The notes: a model not told the origin generated them from the letters alone. Shown: positions 25,938 to 35,167, numbered from the stretch's first letter. The stretch: 64,000 nucleotides of DNA from DATJIG01 sp050260515 (GCA_050260515.1 JBLNCI010000018.1:1-64000), one strand, 5' to 3'. Program-made: numbers and translations.

Positions 25938-26549
25938 TCAGTAGGGGCGCCGCGCACGGGCAATGCCGGTTTTCGATTCCTCGACCGGGCATTCCGTCGT
26001 GTCGAAGCCTGCCTTCGCAAGCAGCTCAAGGTGCAGCAAGACGCCGCCGGAGTGGCCGAAGTGATCGCAGTCGATGAACCAGCCGCCCGGCACCAGGAGG
26101 TCATGGATGGCCCGGTACACCTGCTGAAAGACATCGGCATCGCCCAGATTGTGGATGGCGATTGCGGACACCACGAGGTCGTAAGGCCCCCCAGCCGATG
26201 TGACCCACGCCGGGTCGGTAAGATCGGAGCGCACGTAGGCGTCGGGGCCGCGACGCCCCGCAAAGTGGTGCTGCGCACGTTCGAGCATGACGGCCGAATA
26301 GTCCTGAAGCGTCACACGTGCGTTGGGGAAGGTGTCGAGCACAAACGAACTGACGGCGCCGTACCCGCCGCCGACGTCGAGCACGCGGATCACTTGATCA
26401 TGGGCAAAGGGAACGAGCGTCATCATCTTCGCGAGCAGCGGGCGGCGACGCTCCTCGCGATTGCGGTCCTTGGCCATCCAGCCGTCGACATAATCGGCGG
26501 AATTCCAATCGTGGTGGCCGCCGCCCTTCATCGTGACCGCTTCGCTCAT
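25938..26549 (-). CDS. Class I SAM-dependent methyltransferase
   Basis: A 203-residue Rossmann-type methyltransferase. Motif I is LDVGGGYGAVSS (about 57-67), motif II the acidic end LQDYSAVMLERA, and the post-motif segment DLVVSAIAIHNLGD precedes LLVPGGWFIDCDHF. The substrate cannot be read from sequence. The start at 26549 follows GGGGAGAG and a promoter at 26583-26612; the longer frame to 26693 crosses that promoter. First gene of the run with a Bug protein and an SBP. Confidence 0.8.
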   Translation of the reverse strand: MSEAVTMKGGGHHDWNSADYVDGWMAKDRNREERRRPLLAKMMTLVPFAHDQVIRVLDVGGGYGAVSSFVLDTFPNARVTLQDYSAVMLERAQHHFAGRRGPDAYVRSDLTDPAWVTSAGGPYDLVVSAIAIHNLGDADVFQQVYRAIHDLLVPGGWFIDCDHFGHSGGVLLHLELLAKAGFDTTECPVEESKTGIARARRPY

Positions 26550-26582
26550 GCGGTACTCTCCCCATAGTTCTTTGTTTTCGCG

Positions 26583-26612
26583 ACTATATCGGATCGCCAC
26601 GGGGGAGGCAAA
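26583..26612 (-). promoter_or_regulatory. Candidate promoter of methyltransferase operon
   Basis: Read on the minus strand: TTTGCC (-35, 26607-26612), 18 bases, TATAGT (-10, 26583-26588), 34 bases before the ATG. The -10 context ATCCGATATAGTC is nearly repeated upstream of the cupin gene (27401), suggesting the same kind of promoter. Confidence 0.5.
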
Positions 26613-26643
26613 AACGGTACTATGCGCGCATTGGGAGATGCGC

Positions 26644-26841
26644 ATGTCTGGACGCACGTCACCATCGCCGTCGGACGAGGTTGCGGCATTCATCCACGAC
26701 GCTCTCGAGAGCGCGGGCGTGAGCGGCCTCTGCCATGAGGGATGCCTCGAGGTGGCGGTCAGCCAGGTGCGGCTCCGCTATCCCGAGATCGACACTGAGA
26801 CCGCCTGGTCGCTGGTGCGCGCGATCGACGCCGAGCGGTAG
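26644..26841 (+). CDS. Small hypothetical protein, 65 residues
   Basis: A short frame starting ATG 26644 behind GGGAG, encoding a mostly helical acidic protein with a CHEGC pair (GVSGLCHEGCLEVAV) and TETAWSLVRAIDAE. It runs divergently from the methyltransferase and ends 2 bases from the convergent cupin gene. No family recognised. Support is a good ribosome site, an otherwise unexplained 200 bases and a protein-like composition. It could still be spurious. Confidence 0.45.
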   Translation: MSGRTSPSPSDEVAAFIHDALESAGVSGLCHEGCLEVAVSQVRLRYPEIDTETAWSLVRAIDAER

Positions 26842-26842
26842 G

Positions 26843-27370
26843 CTATTCGTAGAAGGCGTTGGGCCGGGCCCGCACCGGCTTCTCGCGATTGTTCTCCACG
26901 GCGTGCGGCTCGATCTGTTGTCCGTGCATGCCGAGGCGCACATTGGGATTGCCGCCGATCTTTATGCCATCTTCGGTGATCGATTCGATCCGCAGAACGA
27001 CGAGGGGCTCCTCGCCGGAGTTCTCAAAGCAGTAGTAGCAGCCGGACGGCAGCATGATGCCGTCGTTGCGGCGCAGATCGCGCACCTCGCCTTGAGGGCC
27101 ATAGAAGCGCGCCTGCCCCTGCAGCACAATGAAGCTGTGATCCTGATTGTGATGCGCGTGCATCGCGTTCTCGCCGCCGCCTGCGGCGTAACAGCGGATC
27201 TTGATCTTCAGGTTGCCGGTGTCGCCGAGCATGATGCTCCGGCTACCCTCGTCGAGAAGCTGAATCCGAAGCTTGAACGTCTCGGGCGCCGGAGTTTCGG
27301 AGAAGTCGACCAGTTCGCCGCCGATCGCCGGATCGGCCATGCGGCCATGCGTGCTGAGGGTTGCACTCAT
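26843..27370 (-). CDS. Single-domain cupin protein
   Basis: A 175-residue cupin. Motif 1 reads HAHHNQDHSFIVLQG: H71 and H73 are present, but the usual Glu is H78. Motif 2 reads PSGCYYCFENSG, where the canonical His is Y113. Metal binding, if any, is therefore atypical. It might bind a ligand or metal through the extra His residues. Start at 27370 follows GGGAGGCG and a candidate promoter at 27401-27429. It stands alone between convergent and divergent genes. Confidence 0.8.
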   Translation of the reverse strand: MSATLSTHGRMADPAIGGELVDFSETPAPETFKLRIQLLDEGSRSIMLGDTGNLKIKIRCYAAGGGENAMHAHHNQDHSFIVLQGQARFYGPQGEVRDLRRNDGIMLPSGCYYCFENSGEEPLVVLRIESITEDGIKIGGNPNVRLGMHGQQIEPHAVENNREKPVRARPNAFYE

Positions 27371-27400
27371 CTTCGCCTCCCGTTGCCTGTTTATGGCGAG

Positions 27401-27429
27401 ACTATATAGGATGGGAAAACGGCCGTAAA
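27401..27429 (-). promoter_or_regulatory. Candidate promoter of cupin gene
   Basis: Minus strand: TTTACG (-35, 27424-27429), 17 bases, TATAGT (-10, 27401-27406). ATCCTATATAGTC matches the -10 region of the methyltransferase promoter at 26583 in 12 of 13 bases. Confidence 0.5.
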
Positions 27430-27471
27430 ACGCGTGCACGGCAAGAAAAATCACATACAGGGTGGGCGAGC

Positions 27472-28506
27472 ATGGTCGTCATTGCGAGGATCGCGTGCGC
27501 CGTATGCGTCGCTTCGGTGGCGACGATTTCCGCTGGGACCGCTATCGGGCAGTCACTCGATTCCTTCTATCGGAGTAACGGCCTCAAGTTCATCGTCGCC
27601 GCGGGGGCGGGCGGCGGCTACGACGTGTACGGGCGCGCGCTGGCGCGCCACATCGGCGCGCACCTGCCCGGGAATCCGAGTGTCGTCGCCCAGAACATGC
27701 CCGGCGCGGACGGCCTCAAGGCCACCAATTTCATCTACAACGTCGCGCCGAAGGACGGTTCGGTCATCGGCAATACCTATGCGACGATGACGCTGCAGCC
27801 CCTGTTGACGTCGCAGGGCATCCAGTTCGATCCACTCAAGCTCAACTGGCTCGGCAGCATGGGTAAGCAGAATGCGCTCTGCGTCACCTGGACCACGAGC
27901 CCTATCAAGACGATCGAGGACGCTCGCATCACGGTGACGACGGTCTCGTCCACCGGCGCCGCGGGCAGCCGAACGACGGTGCCGAAGATCCTCAACGCGG
28001 TGCTCGGCACGAAGTTCAAGGTCATCACCGGCTACGACACGGCGGGCGCCAGTCTCGCCGTAGAGCGCGGCGAGGTCGACGGGCTGTGCGGCGTCTCCTA
28101 CGCCACCCTGATGGCGTCCAACCCGCACTGGCTGCTCAACCGCAAGGTGAATGTCCTCGTGCAGCTTGCGCGAGAGAAGGACCCGCACGTTCCCTCCACA
28201 CCCATGGCGCTGGATATGGTGGAGGACGCGAACGACCGCCGGCTGTTGGACCTCATTCTCGTCGTCCAGGAGGTCGGGCGACCAGTTATCGCGCCGCCGG
28301 ACGTTTCCGCCGACCGCCTCACGGCGCTGCAGAAGGCGTTCGCCGACACCATGGTGGACCCGGCATTCGCCGCGGATGCGGAGCGGCTGAAGCTTGAGAT
28401 CGATCCGTTGGATTATCGCGCAATCGTATCACTTCTGGCAGCGGCGTATGCCTCGCCAAAGGACGTCGTCACCCGTGCATCGCAGCTCTTGAGCGTGGCC
28501 GAGTAG
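27472..28506 (+). CDS. Bug/TctC-type solute-binding protein 6
   Basis: A 344-residue Bug protein: signal to about residue 26 (GTAIG/QS), SLDSFYRSNGLKFIVAAGAGGGYDVYGRALARHIG and AQNMPGADGLKATNF. It resembles the 40532 product at the start of the mature protein (SLDxFYR). ATG 27472 is preceded by only a weak GGGCGAG. It is divergent from the cupin gene and 135 bases upstream of the UbiD gene at 28642, which has its own AT-rich leader. Confidence 0.9.
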   Translation: MVVIARIACAVCVASVATISAGTAIGQSLDSFYRSNGLKFIVAAGAGGGYDVYGRALARHIGAHLPGNPSVVAQNMPGADGLKATNFIYNVAPKDGSVIGNTYATMTLQPLLTSQGIQFDPLKLNWLGSMGKQNALCVTWTTSPIKTIEDARITVTTVSSTGAAGSRTTVPKILNAVLGTKFKVITGYDTAGASLAVERGEVDGLCGVSYATLMASNPHWLLNRKVNVLVQLAREKDPHVPSTPMALDMVEDANDRRLLDLILVVQEVGRPVIAPPDVSADRLTALQKAFADTMVDPAFAADAERLKLEIDPLDYRAIVSLLAAAYASPKDVVTRASQLLSVAE

Positions 28507-28641
28507 AACATTCGCCGGGGAGCCGGCCGCTGGAAAGAAAGCGGTGGACAGCCCGCGGTCTCTGGCGATAATTCCAAAAAACACAAAGCTTTGCGAAAAA
28601 TAAAACCCGCCACGCGCCGGCTGGGTGAAGGGGATTTGAGT
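28507..28641 (+). promoter_or_regulatory. AT-rich leader of the UbiD-Bug-Bug-UbiD operon
   Basis: An AT-rich island (28567-28606) holds GATAATTCCAAAAAA (28567-28581), the perfect palindrome CAAAGCTTTG (28584-28593) and GCGAAAAATAAAA. GATAATTCC also occurs just upstream of the IclR gene (45901-45909). The island probably carries the promoter and operator for the 28642-33835 operon. Confidence 0.45.
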
Positions 28642-30261
28642 ATGGACGATTCGACGCGCAGGACGGGAAACCTCCAGGACCTGCGCACGCACCTCGCGAA
28701 CCTCGAGAGCCAGGGCAAGCTCCGGCGCATCTCACGTGTCATCAACAAGGACACCGAACTGATGCCGTTGGTGCGGTGGCAGTTCCGAGGGCTTCCCGAA
28801 TCGGAGCGCACCGGCTTCCTGTTCGAGAACGTGGTCGACGCCAAGGGCAATCGCGTGCCCGGCGGCGTCGCGGTCGGGATCTATGCCGCCTCGTCGGACG
28901 TCTACGCGATCGGGATGGGCTGCGCGGTACCTGAGATCCGCGGGAGGTGGCAGAAGGCCCAGGCGAAGACGCTGCCGCCGAAGCTCGTCGACCATGGCCC
29001 GGTCCACGAGGAGGTGCACGTCGGCTCGTCGCTGCTGGAGCATGGCGGTATCGGCGAGTTCCCGATGCCGATCTCGACTCCGGGCTTCGACGTCGGTCCG
29101 TACACGACGGCGTCGAACTGGGTGACGAAGGATCCCGAGACCGGCTGGATCAACGTCGGGAATTACCGGGGCCAGGCCAAGGCGCCGGACCGCATGGGCA
29201 TGTTCATCAGCCCGCGCAACCAGGGGCACAAGCACTGGGACTTGGCGCGCAAGCAGGGCAAGGCGCTGGAGGCAGCGCTGGTGATCGGCGGCCCGCCGTC
29301 GCTGACCTACGCGTCGGGTACCCGCATCCCGTACGGGGTTGAGGAGTACGCGGTGGCCGGCGCGCTGATCGGCGAGCCGCTCGAGGTGGTGAAGTGCAAG
29401 ACCGTCGACCTCACGGTTCCGGCACATGCCGAGCTGGTCATCGAGGGGCGGATCTCCCACGAATACCTGGAACCGGAAGCGCCGTTCGGCGAGTACACGG
29501 GCTATATGGGGTCGCGGGTCTACAACGCGGTGTTCGAGGTGACGGCGATCACGCATCGCAAGAATCCGATCTTCACCGCCATCGTCAGCCAGATGCCACC
29601 CTCGGAGTCGAGCAAGCTGAAGAAGCTGGGGCAGGACAACAGCTACCTCTATTTCCTCCGGAACCTGTGCGGCATTCCGCAGGTGCAGGACATCACGTTC
29701 CACGACATTGCCGTCGACTCGTGGTGCGTCATCCAGATGAAGCGTTGCAATCCGTCGGTCGCGTGGCAGGCGATGTACGCCGTCGCGGGCCGCAACTCGA
29801 CGGTCGGCAAGGTCGTGATCTGCGTCGACGAGGACGTCGATCCGAACGACCTCGATTCGGTCGTGTGGGCGCTGTCCTATCGCATGCAGCCCCACCGCGA
29901 CATGCAGATCCTCGGCAACCGCAGCGTGGGACTCGATCCGTCCGGCGCGCCGGATGTCGGCGAGGTCGAGGACAGCACCGTCCAGAAGGTGTTTGGCTCG
30001 GTCGTCATGATCAACGCGATGCGACCGTGGGACTATCCGCCGGTGTCGCTGCCGGCCAAGCAGTACATGGACCGCGCCAAGGCAATCTGGGAGGAGCTTG
30101 GATTGCCGAAGCTCACGCCGCGGATGCCGTGGCACGGGTACGAGCTCGGCGCATGGACCGAGCGTGATCGCCAGGAGGCCCAATGGGCCGTCGAGGGCGA
30201 GCACTACCGCACCGGGGACCGGGCCAAGCAGCAGCGGCGCAGGGTCGACGAAGCGGAATAG
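28642..30261 (+). CDS. UbiD-family decarboxylase, subfamily B (copy 2)
   Basis: A 539-residue UbiD-family enzyme of the same subfamily as the 5154 product (NKDTELMPLVRWQFRGLPESER, FLFENVVD). Catalytic residues are R176 (VGNYRGQ), E279 and E284 in EAPFGEYTGYM; the usual Gly of EGPFGE is Ala. The ATG at 28642 follows GAAGGGGA. It heads an operon with two Bug genes and a subfamily A UbiD (32381), the second A+B pairing in the window. Substrate unknown. Confidence 0.9.
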   Translation: MDDSTRRTGNLQDLRTHLANLESQGKLRRISRVINKDTELMPLVRWQFRGLPESERTGFLFENVVDAKGNRVPGGVAVGIYAASSDVYAIGMGCAVPEIRGRWQKAQAKTLPPKLVDHGPVHEEVHVGSSLLEHGGIGEFPMPISTPGFDVGPYTTASNWVTKDPETGWINVGNYRGQAKAPDRMGMFISPRNQGHKHWDLARKQGKALEAALVIGGPPSLTYASGTRIPYGVEEYAVAGALIGEPLEVVKCKTVDLTVPAHAELVIEGRISHEYLEPEAPFGEYTGYMGSRVYNAVFEVTAITHRKNPIFTAIVSQMPPSESSKLKKLGQDNSYLYFLRNLCGIPQVQDITFHDIAVDSWCVIQMKRCNPSVAWQAMYAVAGRNSTVGKVVICVDEDVDPNDLDSVVWALSYRMQPHRDMQILGNRSVGLDPSGAPDVGEVEDSTVQKVFGSVVMINAMRPWDYPPVSLPAKQYMDRAKAIWEELGLPKLTPRMPWHGYELGAWTERDRQEAQWAVEGEHYRTGDRAKQQRRRVDEAE

Positions 30262-30280
30262 CGCATTGCGGGGAGGGACG

Positions 30281-31324
30281 ATGGCGTCGGTCGTGGGGAT
30301 TTCGCGTTGGCTTGCGGCCGCAGCGTTCGCCGTCGCGGCCCTGGCGTTATCGGTCTCCGCCGGCGCGCAGCCGGCCGATGCGTTTTACAAGGGCAAGACC
30401 GTCCAGGTGATCGTCGGCTATCCGCCGGGCGGCGGCTTCGACCTCTATGCCCGCCTGCTCACGGATTACATGGGCCGGCATCTGCCGGGGAATCCCACGT
30501 TGATCCTCCAGCACATGCCGGGCGCCGACTCGGTCAAAATGGCTAACTTCGTCTACGCCGTGGGCCCGCAGGACGGGACCGTCATCGGCCTGCCCATTCA
30601 CACCCTCGTCCTGAACGAGGTGCTGTGGAAGGACGAGGGGGGCCAGTTCAAGATCGCGAAATTCAACTGGATCGGCAGGCTCGACGCCATCGATCTAACG
30701 ATGCTGGCGTGGCACACGGCGGGCATCAAGACCATCGAGGACGTGAAGCGCAAGGAACTGATCATCGGCAGCACCTCCATCCGCGGGACGGTCGCGATGG
30801 TGCCGACGGCGCTGAACCGGCTGATCGGCACGAAGTTCAAGCTGGTGCAGGGCTATACCGGGACGCGCGAACAGATGCTCGCGGTCGAACGCGGCGAGGT
30901 CCAGGGCATGGGAAATGCGCCGTGGTCGACGCTGAAGATCACCAATCCCGACTGGGTGCCGGACCACAAGGCTTATCTCCTGTACCTGATCGGCCTCAAG
31001 CGCGCGCCGGATCTGCCGGACGTGCCGACGATCGTCGAACTCGCGCCCAATGAGGAATCCCGCAAGGTCCTGCAATTGCTCGCCAGCACATCGGAAATGG
31101 GGCGATCGTTCATGGTCGGGCCGCAGGTGCCCGCCGAGAGGGTCGCGTTGCTGCGCAAGGCGTTCATGGAGACGGCGTCCGATCCGGCGCTTCTGGACGA
31201 TGCGGCCAAGCGCCAGGTCAATCTCAATCCGATGTCCGGCGAGCAGCTGCAGTCGCTCATCACCGAAGTGACCTCGTACCCGGAATCGCTCTACGAGCGC
31301 ACGCGCGCGCTGGTCACGCCGTAG
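30281..31324 (+). CDS. Bug/TctC-type solute-binding protein 7
   Basis: A 347-residue Bug protein: signal to about residue 29 (SAGA/QP), VIVGYPPGGGFDLYARLLTDYMGRHLPGN, LQHMPGADSVKMANF. The usual Asn of NMPG is His here. It follows the UbiD gene by 19 bases behind GGGAGGGA. The next gene, 12 bases downstream, is another Bug protein with a similar ligand-loop sequence (NRLIGTKFKLVQGYTG vs NRLVGTKFKIVQGYTG), so the pair arose by duplication within the operon. Confidence 0.9.
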   Translation: MASVVGISRWLAAAAFAVAALALSVSAGAQPADAFYKGKTVQVIVGYPPGGGFDLYARLLTDYMGRHLPGNPTLILQHMPGADSVKMANFVYAVGPQDGTVIGLPIHTLVLNEVLWKDEGGQFKIAKFNWIGRLDAIDLTMLAWHTAGIKTIEDVKRKELIIGSTSIRGTVAMVPTALNRLIGTKFKLVQGYTGTREQMLAVERGEVQGMGNAPWSTLKITNPDWVPDHKAYLLYLIGLKRAPDLPDVPTIVELAPNEESRKVLQLLASTSEMGRSFMVGPQVPAERVALLRKAFMETASDPALLDDAAKRQVNLNPMSGEQLQSLITEVTSYPESLYERTRALVTP

Positions 31325-31336
31325 CCGGGAGGCAAT

Positions 31337-32362
31337 ATGAACCGTACGCGTACCGCGTGGCTGAGTTTCGCCGCCAGCCTGATGCTCGCCGCTGCGCCGG
31401 CGACGGCGGACAGCGACGAGGAGTATTTCCGCGGCAAGACGATGCGGGTGATCGTCGGCTTTGCGGCCGGCGGTGGATTCCACACCTATGGCCAGGTGCT
31501 CGCCGCGCACATGGATCGCTTCATGCCGGGCCGGCCCAATATCATCGTCCAGGACATGCCGGGGGCGGCGACGGCGAAGGCCGCGCAGTACATCTATTCG
31601 GCCGCGCCCCAGGACGGCACGGTCATCGGGCTCCTCCACCAGGGCCTCGTCGCCAATCAGGTGCTCGGGCTGCAGGGTGGCGATTTCGACGTGACGAAAT
31701 TCAACTGGGTCGGCCGAATGGGGACGCGGCTGAGCGTCGGCCTCGTGTGGCACACCGCAGGCGTCAAGACTCTCGATGAGGCCAAATCGAAGCAGGTCAT
31801 TCTCGGCGCGACGGGTCCGACGGCGACATCGGTTATGGTGCCGATGGCGCTCAACCGGCTGGTCGGGACGAAGTTCAAGATCGTCCAGGGCTACACCGGG
31901 TCGGGCGAGATGTACCTCGCCATGGAGCGAGGCGAGACCCAGGGACTCGGCATCGCCGGCTGGCTCGACCTCACCGGTCCGCGCGCTGACTGGGCCCGCG
32001 ATGGCAAGGTCTTCGTGCTCTACCAGATCGCGCTCAAGCGCCACCTCGAGATGCCCGACGTTCCGACGCTCGGCGATGTCGCGAACAATCCGGACGACCG
32101 CAAGATCATGGAGCTGCTTGCCAGCACCGAGGACATGGGGCGGTCGTTCGTGGCCGGACCCGGCGTGCCGAAGGCGCGCGTCGCAATGCTCCGCACGGCA
32201 TTCGCGAAAATGATGGCGGACCCGGAGTTTCTCGCCGATGCCAAGGCGAAGCAGCTCGACGTCGACTTCATGCATGGGGACGAGCTGCAAACGGTTGTCG
32301 AGAACATCGGCGCGTTCCCGCCGGCGCTCGCCGCGCGCGCCAAGGACATCGTCAAACCGTAA
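31337..32362 (+). CDS. Bug/TctC-type solute-binding protein 8
   Basis: A 341-residue Bug protein: signal to about residue 24 (APATA/DS), VIVGFAAGGGFHTYGQVLAAHM and VQDMPGAATAKAAQY. Here NMPG reads DMPG and the loop Asp of GGGxD is His (GGGFH), so ligand contacts may differ from its duplicate at 30281. RBS CGGGAGG. Sits between the duplicate and the second UbiD gene with gaps of 12 and 18 bases, clearly one transcript. Confidence 0.9.
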   Translation: MNRTRTAWLSFAASLMLAAAPATADSDEEYFRGKTMRVIVGFAAGGGFHTYGQVLAAHMDRFMPGRPNIIVQDMPGAATAKAAQYIYSAAPQDGTVIGLLHQGLVANQVLGLQGGDFDVTKFNWVGRMGTRLSVGLVWHTAGVKTLDEAKSKQVILGATGPTATSVMVPMALNRLVGTKFKIVQGYTGSGEMYLAMERGETQGLGIAGWLDLTGPRADWARDGKVFVLYQIALKRHLEMPDVPTLGDVANNPDDRKIMELLASTEDMGRSFVAGPGVPKARVAMLRTAFAKMMADPEFLADAKAKQLDVDFMHGDELQTVVENIGAFPPALAARAKDIVKP

Positions 32363-32380
32363 CGCGTATCAGGGGAGCTC

Positions 32381-33835
32381 ATGGACAACGAGTACGACGG
32401 CCTGCGGACGTATCTCGAGGCCTGCCGCGCCATCGGCGAGGTGGTCGACATCGAGGACGCGGACTGGGACCTCGAGATCGGCACGTTGAGCGAGGCGGCG
32501 GCCGAGAAGATCACCGAGCCGCCGATGATGCTGTTCGACCGCATCAAGGGATACCCGAAGGGCTTCCGCGTGCTCAGCCTGCCGATGGCCTCGAAGCGCC
32601 GCACGGCTCTGGTGTTCGGGCTGTCGCCGGACGCTACCAAGCTTCAGCTCGCGCGGCAGATCTCCAACAAGATCAAGGCCGCGAAACCGATTCCGCCCGA
32701 GTACGTCCCGGACGGCCCGGTGATGCAGAACGCGATGACCGGAGCCGACGTCGACCTCTGGAAATTCCCGGTGCTCCGCTCCCACGCCAAGGACGGCGGC
32801 CGTTACATCGGGACCGCCGACCACGTCATCAACCGCGATCCGGAGTCGGGCTTCGTCAACATGGCGACGTACCGGATCCAGGTGCACGACAGGAATCTGC
32901 TCGGCCTGTGGATGAGCCCGGGCCAGCACGGCCGCGCAATCTGCCAGCGCTACTGGGACAAGGGCGAGGCGTGCCCGATCGTCGCGGTCTTTGGCGGCGA
33001 CCCGCTGGTGTTCAACGCCTCGTCGACCAAGCTGCCGTGGGGCCAGTCGGAATTCGATCTCGTCGGCGGATTGCGCGGCAAGCCGCTGCCGGTGGTGAAG
33101 GGCCCGCTCACCGGGCTGCCGATCCCAGCCCATGCCGAGATTGCGATCGAGGGCGAGGTGCCGCCGCCGTCCCAGGAAGCGCGCGCCGAAGGGCCCTTCG
33201 GCGAATGGCCGGGCTACTACTCGGGCGGGACGCTCGGTACCGGCGAGGACCAACCGGTGATTCGCGTCAAGGCGATCTACTACCGGAACGATCCGATCAT
33301 TGTGAACATGGCGCCGCAGTGGCCGGGCGCGCCGCACCACAGCGTTCGCTTCGATTCCGGCCTGCTGTGGGATCAGCTCGAGGCGGCGGGTGTTCCCGAC
33401 GTCGTCGGCGTCTACATCTACAACTACTACCTGATGGTGGTGGCCATTAAGCAGCGCTACGCCGGTCACGCCAAGCAGGCCGGGATGGCCGTGCTGGGGT
33501 GCTCCGCGTCGGCGCGCAACGGTCGTTACACGGTCATCGTCGACGAAGACATCGATCCGTCGAACATCCAGGAAGTGCTGTGGGCGATGGAGACTCGCGT
33601 CGACCCGGCGACGGACATCCAGATCGTGCCGGAGTGCTGGTCGACGCCGCTCGATCCGCGCATGCCGCCTGAGAAGCGCGACGCCGGCGTGCACACGAAC
33701 AGCCGGGCGATCTTCTACGCGGTGCGCCCGTTCGGCTGGAAGGACCGGTTCCCGATGGTGAACCGCGCCGACCGGGACGAAATTCGCAAGGTAATGGACA
33801 AGTATCGCGGCGTGCTGCCGTTCCCCAAGATTTAG
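32381..33835 (+). CDS. UbiD-family decarboxylase, subfamily A (copy 3)
   Basis: A 484-residue UbiD-family enzyme with R165 (MATYRIQ), H183 (PGQHGR), E270 and E275 (EGPFGEWPGYY). It belongs with the 3649 and 9268 products but is more distant: the VNVGTYR block reads VNMATYR and the ending differs. It closes the operon begun by the subfamily B gene at 28642. ATG 32381 follows CAGGGGAG. The purine permease gene starts 30 bases later and may be read through from this operon. Confidence 0.9.
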   Translation: MDNEYDGLRTYLEACRAIGEVVDIEDADWDLEIGTLSEAAAEKITEPPMMLFDRIKGYPKGFRVLSLPMASKRRTALVFGLSPDATKLQLARQISNKIKAAKPIPPEYVPDGPVMQNAMTGADVDLWKFPVLRSHAKDGGRYIGTADHVINRDPESGFVNMATYRIQVHDRNLLGLWMSPGQHGRAICQRYWDKGEACPIVAVFGGDPLVFNASSTKLPWGQSEFDLVGGLRGKPLPVVKGPLTGLPIPAHAEIAIEGEVPPPSQEARAEGPFGEWPGYYSGGTLGTGEDQPVIRVKAIYYRNDPIIVNMAPQWPGAPHHSVRFDSGLLWDQLEAAGVPDVVGVYIYNYYLMVVAIKQRYAGHAKQAGMAVLGCSASARNGRYTVIVDEDIDPSNIQEVLWAMETRVDPATDIQIVPECWSTPLDPRMPPEKRDAGVHTNSRAIFYAVRPFGWKDRFPMVNRADRDEIRKVMDKYRGVLPFPKI

Positions 33836-33865
33836 CCGGGCCGAACCGGCATGCACGGGGGAGCG

Positions 33866-35161
33866 ATGGACCGGATCGACCGCTATTTCGGCGTCGCCGC
33901 GCGCGGCAGCACGCTGGGCCGCGAGGTCGTCGCGGGTGTCGCGACGTTCCTGACCATGGCCTACATCGTCGTGGTCAATCCGAGCATCCTCGCCGATGCC
34001 GGGATGGATTTCGGCGCGGTGTTCGTCGCGACGATCCTCGCCGCCGCGATTGCGACGGCGATCATGGGTCTGTGGGCGAACTGGCCGGTGGCGCTGGCGC
34101 CCGGCATGGGGCTCAACGCATTCGTCGTCTACGGCATCGTCATCGGCATGAAGCAGCCATGGCAGGTTGCGCTCGGCGCCGTGTTCCTGAGCGGGTGCGT
34201 CGCGCTGCTCCTCAGCCTGACCCGACTGCGGGAATGGGTCATCAACTCGATCCCGCGCTCGCTGAAGCTCGGGATCGGCGCGGGCATCGGGCTGTTCCTC
34301 GCGATGATCGGCCTGCGCTCGGCGGGGATCGTCGTGGCGAACCCCGCGACGCTGGTCGGCCTCGGCGAGATCGGCGCCGCGCCGGCTCTGCTCGCCGGAC
34401 TCGGACTGGTGGTGATGGTCGCGCTGGACCGCCTTTCGGTCACCGGGTCGATCGTCATCGGGATTCTCGCGGTGAGCGCTCTCGGTTGGCTGATCGGGGC
34501 AGCGCCATTCGAGGGCGTTTTCGGCGGCATCCCGAGCCTCGCGCCGACGTTCCTCCAGCTCGACGTCGCGGGCGCCGTGAGGGCCGGGCTGCTCGGCGTC
34601 GTCTTCACGCTGGTGTTCGTCGACTTCTTCGACACCGCCGGCACGCTGACGAGCGTGGCCAATCTCGCGGGCAAGGTCGATGCGAAGGGGCAGGTCGAGG
34701 GCATCGGGCGCGCGGTGATCGCCGATTCCGGAGCGACCGCCATCGGCGCGCTGCTCGGCACCAGCAACACGACCTCGTATGTGGAAAGCGGCGCCGGGAT
34801 AAAGGAAGGTGGTCGCACCGGGCTCACGGCGGCGACGGTCGCCGTCCTCTTCCTGCTGTGCCTCGGGCTTGCGCCGCTGGCGCGCAGCATTCCCGCGTTC
34901 GCGACCGCGCCGGCCCTGGTGTTCGTCGCGGCGCATTTCACGCGCAATCTGGCGGACCTCGAGTGGAGCGATGCGACGGAGTACGCGCCCGCCGTGCTCA
35001 CCGCGATCCTGATGCCGCTCACCTACAGCATCGCCAACGGCGTCGCCGTCGGCTTCATCGTCTACGCCGCCTGCAAGGTGCTGGCGGGACGGTGGCGCGA
35101 GGTCGGCGTCGCCGTCGCGTCGGTCGCGGCCCTCAGCGTGCTGCACTTCGTCGCGACGTAA
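33866..35161 (+). CDS. AzgA-type purine permease (NCS2 family)
   Basis: A 431-residue permease with about 12 membrane segments of the AzgA-like branch of NCS2, proton-driven uptake of adenine, guanine or hypoxanthine. Marks are ATFLTMAYIVVVNPSIL near the N-terminus, ANWPVALAPGMGLNAF in the third segment, VDFFDTAGTLTSVANLAG in the middle and LGTSNTTSYVESGAGIKEGGRTG. ATG 33866 follows GGGGGAG. The convergent gene 6 bases past its stop is a purine phosphoribosyltransferase, a sensible salvage pairing: import followed by trapping as the nucleotide. Confidence 0.9.
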   Translation: MDRIDRYFGVAARGSTLGREVVAGVATFLTMAYIVVVNPSILADAGMDFGAVFVATILAAAIATAIMGLWANWPVALAPGMGLNAFVVYGIVIGMKQPWQVALGAVFLSGCVALLLSLTRLREWVINSIPRSLKLGIGAGIGLFLAMIGLRSAGIVVANPATLVGLGEIGAAPALLAGLGLVVMVALDRLSVTGSIVIGILAVSALGWLIGAAPFEGVFGGIPSLAPTFLQLDVAGAVRAGLLGVVFTLVFVDFFDTAGTLTSVANLAGKVDAKGQVEGIGRAVIADSGATAIGALLGTSNTTSYVESGAGIKEGGRTGLTAATVAVLFLLCLGLAPLARSIPAFATAPALVFVAAHFTRNLADLEWSDATEYAPAVLTAILMPLTYSIANGVAVGFIVYAACKVLAGRWREVGVAVASVAALSVLHFVAT

Positions 35162-35167
35162 GCGGCG

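Noticed and set aside
32369..35146. 925-codon minus-strand frame opposite UbiD and the purine permease
   Set aside because: Both underlying genes are well supported; this frame has no ribosome site and no family motif.
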